Made by a program: the position numbers and the translations under genes. Shown piece after piece: positions 15,988 through 21,978 of a stretch of 21,978 bases of DNA (positions are counted from its first letter, which is position 1; each line of letters starts with the position of its first letter). The notes below the pieces were generated by a model, which saw only the letters and a list, made by a program, of their open reading frames with translations, did no database searches and was not told the origin of the DNA. The stretch is from an uncultured Collinsella sp. (GTDB taxonomy: Bacteria; Actinomycetota; Coriobacteriia; Coriobacteriales; Coriobacteriaceae), in the NCBI GenBank assembly GCA_902494935.1, contig CABUVH010000011.1, forward strand, positions 1-21,978. The letters are read 5' to 3'.

Positions 15988-17109
15988 CTATTCCGCGCCC
16001 TCCCGGCACATCATGCCGAGGGCCCAGAGCCACCTCACGAGCTCGGCCGCGGTGGCCGCGTTGGCCTTCGCCGCGGGCATGCCGCGGGCGAGCATCTCCT
16101 CGCGCCGCCGCAGGAGCCGCTCGGACCCCTTCCTCCCGTGCATCCTTATCTCGAGGGGCACGCCCGTGTCCCTTGGCATGAGCTTCGGCTGGTGCCGTGC
16201 CGCGGCGTAGCACCATGAACCCTCAACGGCCAGCTTCCTCACGAGCGCGTTGCCCGCACCGCTGATGCCTCCGAGCCGCACGGAGTCGCCACTCGACCTC
16301 TGACTCGGCGCGAGGCCGAAATAGGCCGTGACCTGCCTTCCGGAACGGAACCTCGTGAAGTCGCCGACCTCGGCCGAGAAGGCTGCGGCCAGCGCGAAGG
16401 CGCAGCCCTTGATCGACTGGAGGGCGGCCACCTCCGCGGCGATCGGGCTGGCATCCACGGCGGCCCTGTACTCGGAGAGCAGGTCCGCCCGGGCCTCCGC
16501 CGCGGCCTCGACCTCGTTCCTCAGGGCGGCGAGCGCCCGAACCCCGCCATCGTCCTCCGGCCTGACCTTGTCGAGCCACCTCAGGAAGTCGTAGGTCCAG
16601 TACTTCCTCGGGTTGCCGGCGGGCGTGGTGCCGCCGTAGACGAACCCCCGCCTTGCGAGGAAGGCGAGCAGCCGCTGCCTGGCGGTCGCCAGGCGCGCGG
16701 TCGCCCCGTCGTAGGCGCCGGCGAGGTCCCTGATGCCTTCGACCTCGGGGGAGGGGACCCATACGGGGGAGATGTCGTGGGCGAGTATCGCCTTGGCCAT
16801 CCTGGCGGCGTCGTTCCTGTCGTTCTTGGAGGCCGAGTCGGCGGCCGACCTGGGGATCTTCGAGACCGCGGCGACGACGCACTCGACGCCGAGCCCGGCG
16901 AGCTCCCTTTGCGGGGCGAAGCCGAGGTAGCCGCTCTCGTAGGCCGCGAGCGACGGCCCGGGGAACCCATCCATCCACCCGGCGATCTCGCCCCAGGGGT
17001 TGCCGGGGAACCTCCTCGTCACGGCCTCGCCGGTGTCCGCGTCGAGGGCGCAGACGGTGGTCGACCTCAGGTGGACGTCCATCCCGAACGCGGTAGAATA
17101 CTTTGGCAT
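15988..17109 (-). CDS. IS110-family transposase (DEDD/RuvC-like, serine-type Tnp domain)
   Basis: The 373-residue recombinase has the N-terminal RuvC-like DEDD domain. Visible acidic residues are Asp11 in GMDVH, Glu58 in AYESGYLG, and Asp97/Asp100 in SKNDRNDAARMAKA. The C-terminal Tnp domain has SIKGCAFALAAAFSAEVGDFTRF, FRSGRQVTAYFGLAPSQRSSG with the conserved Ser272/Ser273, and GISGAGNALVRKLAVEGSW. All catalytic positions look intact and the gene is full length, so the element may be active. GGGAGG lies 5 bases before the ATG. Arginine is often encoded by AGG, for example at RRF (32-34), while the neighbouring host genes use CGC/CGT; this marks it as foreign. Confidence 0.95.
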   Translation of the reverse strand: MPKYSTAFGMDVHLRSTTVCALDADTGEAVTRRFPGNPWGEIAGWMDGFPGPSLAAYESGYLGFAPQRELAGLGVECVVAAVSKIPRSAADSASKNDRNDAARMAKAILAHDISPVWVPSPEVEGIRDLAGAYDGATARLATARQRLLAFLARRGFVYGGTTPAGNPRKYWTYDFLRWLDKVRPEDDGGVRALAALRNEVEAAAEARADLLSEYRAAVDASPIAAEVAALQSIKGCAFALAAAFSAEVGDFTRFRSGRQVTAYFGLAPSQRSSGDSVRLGGISGAGNALVRKLAVEGSWCYAAARHQPKLMPRDTGVPLEIRMHGRKGSERLLRRREEMLARGMPAAKANAATAAELVRWLWALGMMCREGAE

Positions 17110-17219
17110 GGGAGCCTCCCAACCTCGTTGCGGCGCGGCTGCGCCTATGGCACTTCAACATCATTGTCGCAGCCCCGACCCGCGGCCACGAGCGGGGGCT
17201 CCTGTCTTTTTAGTGCCCT

Positions 17220-17233
17220 CGGATTGGGTCATA
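17220..17233 (-). repeat. IS subterminal inverted repeat, left end
   Basis: This is the perfect 14-base inverted partner of 15712-15725. It lies 6 bases inside the inferred left end, upstream of the transposase. The 110 bases between this repeat and the transposase start hold a small hairpin, AGCCCC (17171-17176) with GGGGCT (17195-17200), but no gene. Confidence 0.88.
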
Positions 17234-17239
17234 GTGTCT

Positions 17240-17292
17240 GTCGGTGCCAAAACATCGGCGTAACACTTGGCACATGGGTAGTCATTGGGGAC
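17240..17292. repeat. Palindromic repeat copy 2, right flank beyond the IS
   Basis: TGCCAAAACATCGGCGT (17245-17261) is identical to 110-126. AGTCATTGGGGAC (17280-17292) differs by one base from 156-168. The spacing between the two blocks is 18 bases here and 29 in copy 1, so the flank has an indel. Confidence 0.75.
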
Positions 17293-17385
17293 GTTCTTAA
17301 ACGACTGGTCAAAGGGGACACTCTTGATGCACTTGGCACTTGGGGACGTTCCTTTTGTGCCGGCAGTTTGGGACACTCCTTGCGT
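17285..17385. repeat. Four imperfect ~28-bp units with GGGGAC cores
   Basis: GGGGAC occurs at 17287, 17314 and 17342, and a TGGGAC form at 17369, giving a period of 27-28 bases. The units alternate between GGGGACGTTC and GGGGACACTC. TTGGCAC is also repeated (near 17266 and 17333). The period is not a multiple of three and no ribosome binding site is seen, so it does not look coding. Together with the IS left end this accounts for the 379 bases between the transposase and pepT. Confidence 0.6.
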
Positions 17386-17423
17386 TAAGAGGCTGGCGTG
17401 CGTCAACCTATTCTCGTTGCAGT

Positions 17424-17458
17424 AAAAAAATCGCCCCGTTCTTGGTTGAGGACGGGGC
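17424..17458 (-). terminator. Intrinsic terminator of pepT
   Basis: On the minus strand the stem pairs 17452-17458 (ACGGGGC as written on plus) with 17433-17439 (GCCCCGT). It extends inward by four more pairs, two of them wobbles, and is followed by seven T residues (A-run 17424-17430 on plus). It lies about 30 bases after the pepT stop. Confidence 0.85.
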
Positions 17459-17488
17459 AATTCGTCTTTTGGACTTGTGCAGCCAGGC

Positions 17489-18736
17489 TTATGCAAAGCG
17501 GGCGACGAGCTCCTGGAGCACGTCGGTCATCTTGACGAGCGAACTGACCGGGACGAACTCGTTGACGCCGTGGTAGCAATAGCCGCCGGTGGAAAGGTTG
17601 GGGCAGGGCAGACCGCGGAACGACAGCTGAGCGCCGTCGGTGCCACCACGAATCGGCAGTACTTGGGGCTCAACGCCGCAGGCAAGGTAGGCTTCCTTGG
17701 CAACATCAATGAGCTCGGGATAGTCACGAACGATCTCGGCCATATTTCGATACTGCTGCTTAATCTCGACTGTCACGCGCTCCTCACCCAGACGCTGGTT
17801 GAGCATCGAGGCGGCGGCATCAATAAGGTCGAGTTTCTGCTGGAACTTGGCGGCGTCATGGTCGCGGACGATATAGCGCGCTGTGGCGTGATCGACGGTC
17901 GCAGATACACCCTCAAGGTGATAAAAGCCCTCGTAGCCTTCCGTATACTCCGGGCGCTGCACGTAGGGGAGCAACGCGTTGAAGTCGCAGAACAGATTGC
18001 CTGCGTTGACCATACGGCCCTTAGCGTCGCCCGGGTGGATGGACTGGCCCTCAAAGCGGACGGTCGCCTCGGCGGCGTTAAAGCACTCCCACTCCAGCTC
18101 GCCGATGGGGCCGCCGTCGACCGTGTAGGCGTACTTGCAGCCAAAGGTATCGATATCCAACAGCTCGGCTCCGTGGCCGATTTCCTCGTCAGGGCAGAAG
18201 CAAATGCCGAGTGCGGGATGGGGCAGAGAAGGGTCCTGAGCGATACGCGCGACAAGCGACATGATCTCGGCGACGCCTGCCTTGTCGTCCGCGCCCAGCA
18301 GCGTGGTACCATCGCTGCAGACCAGGTCCTCACCCGCGAGGTCATTCAGGGCGGAAAGCTTGGCGGTACTCATGGCAACGGGCTTTCCGTCAACCGTGCC
18401 GCAGACCAGGTCGCCGCCTTCGTAGTGTACGATATGCGGCTTCACGCCGGCGCCCGGTGCAACTTCGGTGGTGTCGAGATGGGCGATCAGGCCCAGGGCG
18501 GGTTTGTCCTCAGCGCCCGCACTTGCGGGGATATGCGCGCAGACATAGGCGTGCTCGGTCACGTGGGCATCTTCCGCACCAAGCTCGCGCAGCTCTTCGG
18601 CCAGCACGTTGGCAAGGTCAAACTGAACGGCGCTCGAGGGTACCTGGTCGCAGTTTGCATCCTCGGACTGCGTGTTGATCTGGACGTAGCGCAAAAAGCG
18701 TTCGAGGACATCGGGGCTCGTGGTGGTGTTTTCCAT
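17489..18736 (-). CDS. pepT: Peptidase T (tripeptide aminopeptidase, M20 family)
   Basis: PepT releases the N-terminal residue from tripeptides in the cytoplasm using a di-zinc centre. The 415-residue product shows HLDTTEVAPG (86-95, ligands His86 and Asp88), LLGADDKAGVAEIM (147-159, Asp150), PDEEIGHGAE (182-191, catalytic and ligand Glu184/185), YTVDGGPIGELE (Asp207), SIHPGDAKG in the lid domain, IRGGTDGAQLSFRG and the terminal ligand region YHGVNEF. The start at 18736 is chosen because GGAGCGG precedes it and the protein then begins like the family; a longer frame would add 32 residues including unconvincing sequence. It is convergent with the LCP gene and divergent from the DtxR-like regulator. 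Confidence 0.96.
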   Translation of the reverse strand: MENTTTSPDVLERFLRYVQINTQSEDANCDQVPSSAVQFDLANVLAEELRELGAEDAHVTEHAYVCAHIPASAGAEDKPALGLIAHLDTTEVAPGAGVKPHIVHYEGGDLVCGTVDGKPVAMSTAKLSALNDLAGEDLVCSDGTTLLGADDKAGVAEIMSLVARIAQDPSLPHPALGICFCPDEEIGHGAELLDIDTFGCKYAYTVDGGPIGELEWECFNAAEATVRFEGQSIHPGDAKGRMVNAGNLFCDFNALLPYVQRPEYTEGYEGFYHLEGVSATVDHATARYIVRDHDAAKFQQKLDLIDAAASMLNQRLGEERVTVEIKQQYRNMAEIVRDYPELIDVAKEAYLACGVEPQVLPIRGGTDGAQLSFRGLPCPNLSTGGYCYHGVNEFVPVSSLVKMTDVLQELVARFA

Positions 18737-18784
18737 AAAGACCGCTCCAATCTTGGTCGTCGTGTGCAACAAGAACTCTAGCAC

Positions 18785-18825
18785 GGTATGCCACGGCATA
18801 CCACGACGCTTGGATGGGGTAGAAT
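18785..18825. promoter_or_regulatory. Perfect palindrome in the pepT / DtxR-like divergent promoter region
   Basis: GGTATGCC-AC-GGCATACC (18785-18802) is a perfect 8-2-8 inverted repeat in the 120-base gap. A -10-like TAGAAT (18820-18825) for the regulator places its -35 on the right arm, with a 17-base spacer. On the minus strand a -10-like TAGAGT (18775-18780) places the pepT -35 on the left arm. The site is therefore well placed to control both genes. The regulator next door is the natural candidate to bind it; that is inference. Confidence 0.6.
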
Positions 18826-18856
18826 CAGCCATTGAATGCAGAAGGGACGGAAGATC

Positions 18857-19279
18857 ATGGATACGACAAATAGCTCGCGCGAACTACATCTGACGGTGGC
18901 GAACGAAGACTACTTGGAGTGCATGGTTCGCATTGAAAGCGAAGAGGGGGAAACCAACGGCGTGCGATCGGTCGACATCGCGCAGCGCCTTGGCGTCTCC
19001 AAGGCATCGGTCAATAAAGCGGTTTCGGCGCTCAAGGCATCCGAACTTGTCGAGCAATCGCACTACGGCAAGGTAGTCCTGACCGATCGCGGCCGCGAGG
19101 TTGGTGCGGCTATCTGGTACCGTCATCGCCTCATCCGCACGTTTTTGGTTCAGGAGCTCGGTGTCGAATTTGAGCGAGCCGATTCCGAGGCCTGCATGAT
19201 GGAGCATGCGCTTTCCGAGGACACGATGAACCGCTGGCTCGCCTATCTCGAAAAGCAGGGAATCAGCGTCGAGGAATAG
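18857..19279 (+). CDS. DtxR/MntR-family metal-type transcriptional regulator
   Basis: The 140-residue protein has a winged helix-turn-helix (about 17-82, with VRSVDIAQRLGVSKASVNKAVSALKASELVEQ) and the helical metal-binding/dimerisation domain, but no SH3-like third domain. Aligned by hand, Asp18 and Glu21 match MntR Asp8 and Glu11, and His90 matches MntR His77. Cys113, Glu116 and His117 match the DtxR Cys102-Glu105-His106 site, whereas MntR has Glu at the first of these. It is a mixed ligand set, so Mn versus Fe cannot be decided. The start at 18857 follows GGACGGAAG; a slightly longer frame from 18836 is possible. It lies 10 bases before mmuM and is probably cotranscribed. Confidence 0.88.
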   Translation: MDTTNSSRELHLTVANEDYLECMVRIESEEGETNGVRSVDIAQRLGVSKASVNKAVSALKASELVEQSHYGKVVLTDRGREVGAAIWYRHRLIRTFLVQELGVEFERADSEACMMEHALSEDTMNRWLAYLEKQGISVEE

Positions 19280-19289
19280 CGGGATATAT

Positions 19290-20183
19290 ATGGATACGAG
19301 TTATTACAACCGCTTTGGTGCCGAGGAACTTGCGCGCCGCTTGTCGAGCGAGACCTTGTTGGCGCAGGGCCCCATGGGCAGTGTTCTGTTGAGTGAGTAC
19401 GATGCCGCCGACATTCCACCGGCGTTTTGGAATCTGGCAGAGCCGCAGACCGTTTCTCGTATCCATCGCTTGTATGTCGCTGCCGGCGCGCAGGTGCTCA
19501 TTACCAACACCTTTCAGGCATCAAGCTATGCCCTCAAGCACGACCAGATTGCGCCGTCCGTGGCGGAGGTCAATCGCGGGGCCGTCGACGATGCTCGCCA
19601 GGCGCACCCGCAACTGCTGCTGGGCTCGATGGGCCCGATCGGTATTGAGTGGTTTGCCGAGGACTCTGCCGAGTATCGTGAAATCCGAGGCATTGCGCGC
19701 GAACAGGCGCACGCCTTGCTCAATGCCGGCGTTGACGGTCTGCTGATCGAGACGGTGACGTCTATCCGTAATTTGCAGCCCATGCTTGCCGGCGCCCGAG
19801 ATGCCGCCGACGGCATGCCTGTTCTGGTGAGTTTTGTCGTTGACGATAAAGGCGACCTGTTGGGCGATGGCCTCAACATCGAGGCGGCCGTTTTGTACGC
19901 CGAAAAACACGGCGCAAACTCGGTTGGTGTTAATTGCTGTTCGCTTGCGGCCGCGAACGCGGCGGTGCCCAGGATGGTTGCATCGGCGACTACTCCCGTC
20001 ACGGTGCGTCCCAACGTAGGCGATCCGGTCCAGACTCAGGATGGCCCCGTATGGCACGAGAACCCCGAAGCTTTCGCGCGCGCATGCATCGAATGGAGAC
20101 ATGCCGGTGCCGCAATGGTGGGCAGTTGCTGTGGAACCACGGCAATCACTACGGCCGCGATGGCCGAGGCGCTCGATATATAA
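19290..20183 (+). CDS. mmuM: Homocysteine S-methyltransferase (zinc-type, MmuM/MetH-N family)
   Basis: The family transfers a methyl group to homocysteine, forming methionine, from S-methylmethionine or a similar donor. The 297-residue barrel has LAQGPMGSVLL near the start, ITNTFQASSY (71-80), LLLGSMGPIG (109-118), GVDGLLIETV (147-156) and the three zinc cysteines: Cys216 in GVNCC and Cys280/Cys281 in GSCCGTT. Length fits MmuM (about 310). The cobalamin domains of MetH are absent, so it is a free-standing enzyme. The true methyl donor cannot be read from the sequence. The ribosome binding site is weak (GGGA). It follows the DtxR-like gene in the same direction and is closed by an intrinsic terminator. 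Confidence 0.88.
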   Translation: MDTSYYNRFGAEELARRLSSETLLAQGPMGSVLLSEYDAADIPPAFWNLAEPQTVSRIHRLYVAAGAQVLITNTFQASSYALKHDQIAPSVAEVNRGAVDDARQAHPQLLLGSMGPIGIEWFAEDSAEYREIRGIAREQAHALLNAGVDGLLIETVTSIRNLQPMLAGARDAADGMPVLVSFVVDDKGDLLGDGLNIEAAVLYAEKHGANSVGVNCCSLAAANAAVPRMVASATTPVTVRPNVGDPVQTQDGPVWHENPEAFARACIEWRHAGAAMVGSCCGTTAITTAAMAEALDI

Positions 20184-20188
20184 AGGGC

Positions 20189-20218
20189 AAAACCGCTCCA
20201 TACGGGGCGGTTTTTTTT
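20189..20218 (+). terminator. Intrinsic terminator after mmuM
   Basis: AAAACCGCTCC (20189-20199) pairs with GGGGCGGTTTT around an ATAC loop, with one G-U pair, and runs into eight T residues (20211-20218). It starts 6 bases after the mmuM stop. Confidence 0.93.
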
Positions 20219-20342
20219 ATTGCTTGCATGTCCTCGGCAGCATTTGCCCAAATGGTGAATGCTGGTGCCGGCAGGTTGCCGAGTGCATGTTGCGGGTATA
20301 CCCCATGCGTACCATGATCCAAACACTGTGAGGTGTCTGCGC

Positions 20343-21743
20343 GTGTGCGCGATAATTCATTTTGGAACTGACGGTTGGCGCGCTCGCGTCGATGAGGACT
20401 TCACTGCCGATAACGTTGCTCGTATCGCCGATGCCGTCGGCGAGTTGTGGCAAAAGACCAATCCGGGCAAAACAGTATATATAGGGTTCGACACCCGGCC
20501 CCTGGCGAGCGAGTTCGCTGAACTTGCGGCGGGCGTGCTAGCAGCGCACGGGCTGGACGCCGTGCTCGCTTCGCGACCTGTTCCGACCCCTGCCCTTACG
20601 TGGGCGGCGGCTTATGACGGTGAGGCGTGCGGCGCGCTCATGGTGACGGGGTCCCATCATCCGCAGGGTTATCTGTGCCTCAAGATTCGCATGGGTGACG
20701 GCTCAACCGCCAACCAGGATGTCATCGAAGAGCTCGAAGAGACCATGGCTCCCGAGCCAATGGGGATCGAGGGGCAATATCGCACCGCGGATATCATTCC
20801 TGACTATATGCAGGCGGTGGCATCATTTGTCGATGCCGAAGCCATCCGCGCCGCGCACCTGCGCGTGGTTGTCGATCCCATGGGCGGCGCAGCCCAGGGC
20901 TATCTAGCCGACTTGCTGCGCGAGCTTGGCGTTGAGGCGCACGAGATTCACGCCGGGCAGGCGTCTGACCAAGAAGATATCTGCCCCGACCCCGTTGAGC
21001 CTTGGGTGGACGCTTGCGAGCGCACGGTTATCGAGGACGGAGCTTGCGCTGGCCTGGTGACCGACGGCGACGCCGACCGTATCGGCGCGGTTGACGAGCG
21101 CGGCAGATATATACATCCGCATCAGATCATGGCGCTCGTTTTGGGCGACTTGGTTCAATTTCGTAATTTGGAGGGGCGCGTCGTCGTCAATCTTTCATGC
21201 TCGACGCTCGTACGTCGCATTGCCGAGGCGCTTGGCTGCCGCGTGACCGTCAAACCAGTCGGTTTCAAATATATAGCGGCGGAGATGAAGAAGGGCGGCG
21301 TCCTCATGGGCGGCGAAGAAGCCGGTGGTATCGGCATCGCCGCGCATATGCCCGAGCGCGATGGAATCCTCGCCTGTCTGATTCTGTGTGAGCTTATGGC
21401 AAAGACGGACGCGCCTTTGGGCGTTCTGGTCGACCAACTCGAGGACAGTTTTGGTAAGACGAGTTACGGTCGACGCGATTTGCGCCTTGAGGCCGAAGAT
21501 GCCGAAACGTTGCGAACCCTGCTGCCGGGCGTAAACCCCAAGTCGATTTGTGGCAAGGTGCCGCAAAACGTTAGTCATATGGACGGCTTGCGTCTGTCAT
21601 TCGAGGATGACACGTGGCTGCTGGTCCGTCCTAGCGGGACCGAACCAGTGGTGCGCGTCTACGCCGAGGGGTTCTCGGTGGAAGAACGTGATGAGTTGCT
21701 CGATGCTGGCTGTGCTTTAGCTAGGGGGACGTATCCGCTTTAA
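20343..21743 (+). CDS. Phosphoglucomutase/phosphomannomutase family protein
   Basis: Alpha-D-phosphohexomutases interconvert sugar 1- and 6-phosphates. The GTG at 20343 is chosen because GAGGTG (20330-20335) lies 7 bases before it and the protein then starts HFGTDGWRAR like the family; the frame is open to 20259. The 466-residue product has all four active-site loops: the catalytic serine Ser104 in TGSHHPQGY, the metal loop DGDADRIG (Asp241, Asp243, Asp245), the sugar loop GGEEAGG (323-329) and the phosphate loop RPSGTEP (429-435). TGSHHP replaces the commoner TASHNP. Substrate (glucose, mannose or glucosamine) cannot be decided. It follows the mmuM terminator, so it should have its own promoter; none is convincing. 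Confidence 0.92.
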   Translation: MCAIIHFGTDGWRARVDEDFTADNVARIADAVGELWQKTNPGKTVYIGFDTRPLASEFAELAAGVLAAHGLDAVLASRPVPTPALTWAAAYDGEACGALMVTGSHHPQGYLCLKIRMGDGSTANQDVIEELEETMAPEPMGIEGQYRTADIIPDYMQAVASFVDAEAIRAAHLRVVVDPMGGAAQGYLADLLRELGVEAHEIHAGQASDQEDICPDPVEPWVDACERTVIEDGACAGLVTDGDADRIGAVDERGRYIHPHQIMALVLGDLVQFRNLEGRVVVNLSCSTLVRRIAEALGCRVTVKPVGFKYIAAEMKKGGVLMGGEEAGGIGIAAHMPERDGILACLILCELMAKTDAPLGVLVDQLEDSFGKTSYGRRDLRLEAEDAETLRTLLPGVNPKSICGKVPQNVSHMDGLRLSFEDDTWLLVRPSGTEPVVRVYAEGFSVEERDELLDAGCALARGTYPL

Positions 21744-21859
21744 CCATGAGACTGCCTTATATAAAGAGATGCTCGGCGAGCGGTAGGTAACGGCTGGCAA
21801 ACGTTAGTCGGATTCAAAGATGTGTAGGAAATATGTACGCCCAGATTCCCGCCCACGGC

Positions 21860-21978
21860 GCCCCTCCGGTCTGGCAATATATCTCCTTGCCGCGCGGCCC
21901 GGTCGGACCGGATCAGCCGCGGGGCGTGCACCTTGAGAACCGGATACTGCGAGGATGGACACTTACTTCAGTGTCGCA
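21860..21978 (+). other. Possible rRNA operon leader at the window end
   Basis: CACCTTGAGAACCGGATAC (about 21929-21947) resembles the conserved CTTTGAGAAC-type (boxA-adjacent) sequence in leaders and spacers of actinobacterial rRNA operons. Two inverted repeats are nearby: CCGGTC-G-GACCGG at about 21899-21911, and GACACT (21958-21963) with AGTGTC (21970-21975). No 16S sequence is reached before the window ends, so this is a guess from similarity. The rest of 21744-21978 shows no ORF with a ribosome binding site. Confidence 0.4.

Larger units (their letters stand above)
15710..17239 (-). mobile_element. IS110-family insertion sequence, IS1111 type, about 1530 bp
   Basis: The element holds one transposase gene on the minus strand and a non-coding 3' end of about 278 bases. 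Its 14-bp subterminal inverted repeats are TATGACCCAATCCG (15712-15725) and the reverse complement (17220-17233). Asymmetric subterminal repeats without flanking duplication are typical of the IS1111 group. The ends are placed by comparing the flanks with copy 1 of the palindromic repeat. Removing 15710-17239, with a CT shared at 15708-15709 and 17238-17239, restores a 21-base spacer between CGCTCTGG and the AAAACATCGGCGT flank, exactly the length in copy 1. The boundary is ambiguous by the two shared bases. Confidence 0.88.

Noticed and set aside
16223..17164. 313-codon minus-strand frame overlapping the transposase in another frame
   Set aside because: Arg/Gly-rich frame-shadow of the transposase. 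The real frame is intact from start to stop, so no frameshift needs to be invoked.
17161..17496. 111-codon minus-strand frame across the IS end and GGGGAC units
   Set aside because: It spans the IS boundary, the terminator and a DNA repeat with a period not divisible by three, so it is not a credible gene.
17477..18781. 434-codon plus-strand frame opposite pepT
   Set aside because: Shadow of pepT, whose motifs and ribosome binding site are clear on the minus strand.
20290..20318. TTGCGG and CATGAT as the promoter of the phosphohexomutase gene
   Set aside because: Spacing is right but the match to consensus is poor. A GGGTATACCC palindrome lies within it but has no other support.
19283..21880. 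Repeated TATATA-containing strings in and around mmuM and the mutase gene
   Set aside because: Similar strings occur elsewhere in the window, including prmC. They look like local codon and composition habit, not a shared site.

Overview
The window looks like a chromosomal segment of a high-GC actinobacterium of the Coriobacteriia, most probably Collinsella or a close relative. This is inferred from GC-rich coding DNA, CGC/CGT-type arginine codons in the host genes, and gene order. prmC, tsaC (Sua5), a full atp operon and murA appear in the order familiar from Actinobacteria. No database search was possible, so the genus is a judgement.

Layout. 1-549 carries no convincing gene. It holds one copy of a large palindromic repeat (7-92 plus a conserved flank to about 168) and a second, unrelated inverted repeat. 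550-5778 carries prmC, a higBA-type toxin-antitoxin pair lodged between prmC and tsaC, then glpK and upp. 6060-12943 is the ATP synthase operon: a small AtpI-position membrane protein, then a, c, b, delta, alpha, gamma, beta and epsilon. It has a candidate promoter at 5970-5997 and a strong intrinsic terminator at 12980-13018. murA and an LCP-family (LytR-CpsA-Psr) envelope protein follow. 15710-17239 is an intact IS110-family element of the IS1111 type on the minus strand, inserted between the convergent LCP and pepT genes. pepT is read on the minus strand. On the other side of a short divergent promoter region lie a DtxR/MntR-like regulator and a zinc-type homocysteine methyltransferase, then a phosphohexomutase. 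The last ~120 bases look like the leader of an rRNA operon starting just beyond the window.

The most interesting feature is the insertion sequence. It has 14-bp subterminal inverted repeats, an intact DEDD/Ser recombinase and a structured non-coding 3' end of about 260 nt. It sits inside a second copy of the same palindromic repeat found at the window start. Removing 1530 bp at a shared CT dinucleotide restores a repeat whose spacing matches the first copy exactly. The non-coding end contains short matches to the restored empty target (10 nt and 7 nt) and to the circular donor junction (9 nt), as expected for a bridge/seeker RNA that guides insertion into this repeat family.

Other points of note: a perfect 8-2-8 palindrome between pepT and the metal-type regulator; a palindrome on the -10 of the toxin-antitoxin promoter; large lineage insertions in PrmC and Sua5; a very short, apparently proton-type c subunit; an AtpF with a signal-peptide-like N terminus; a terminator that leaves no room for a murA promoter; and four ~28-bp GGGGAC units beside the IS.
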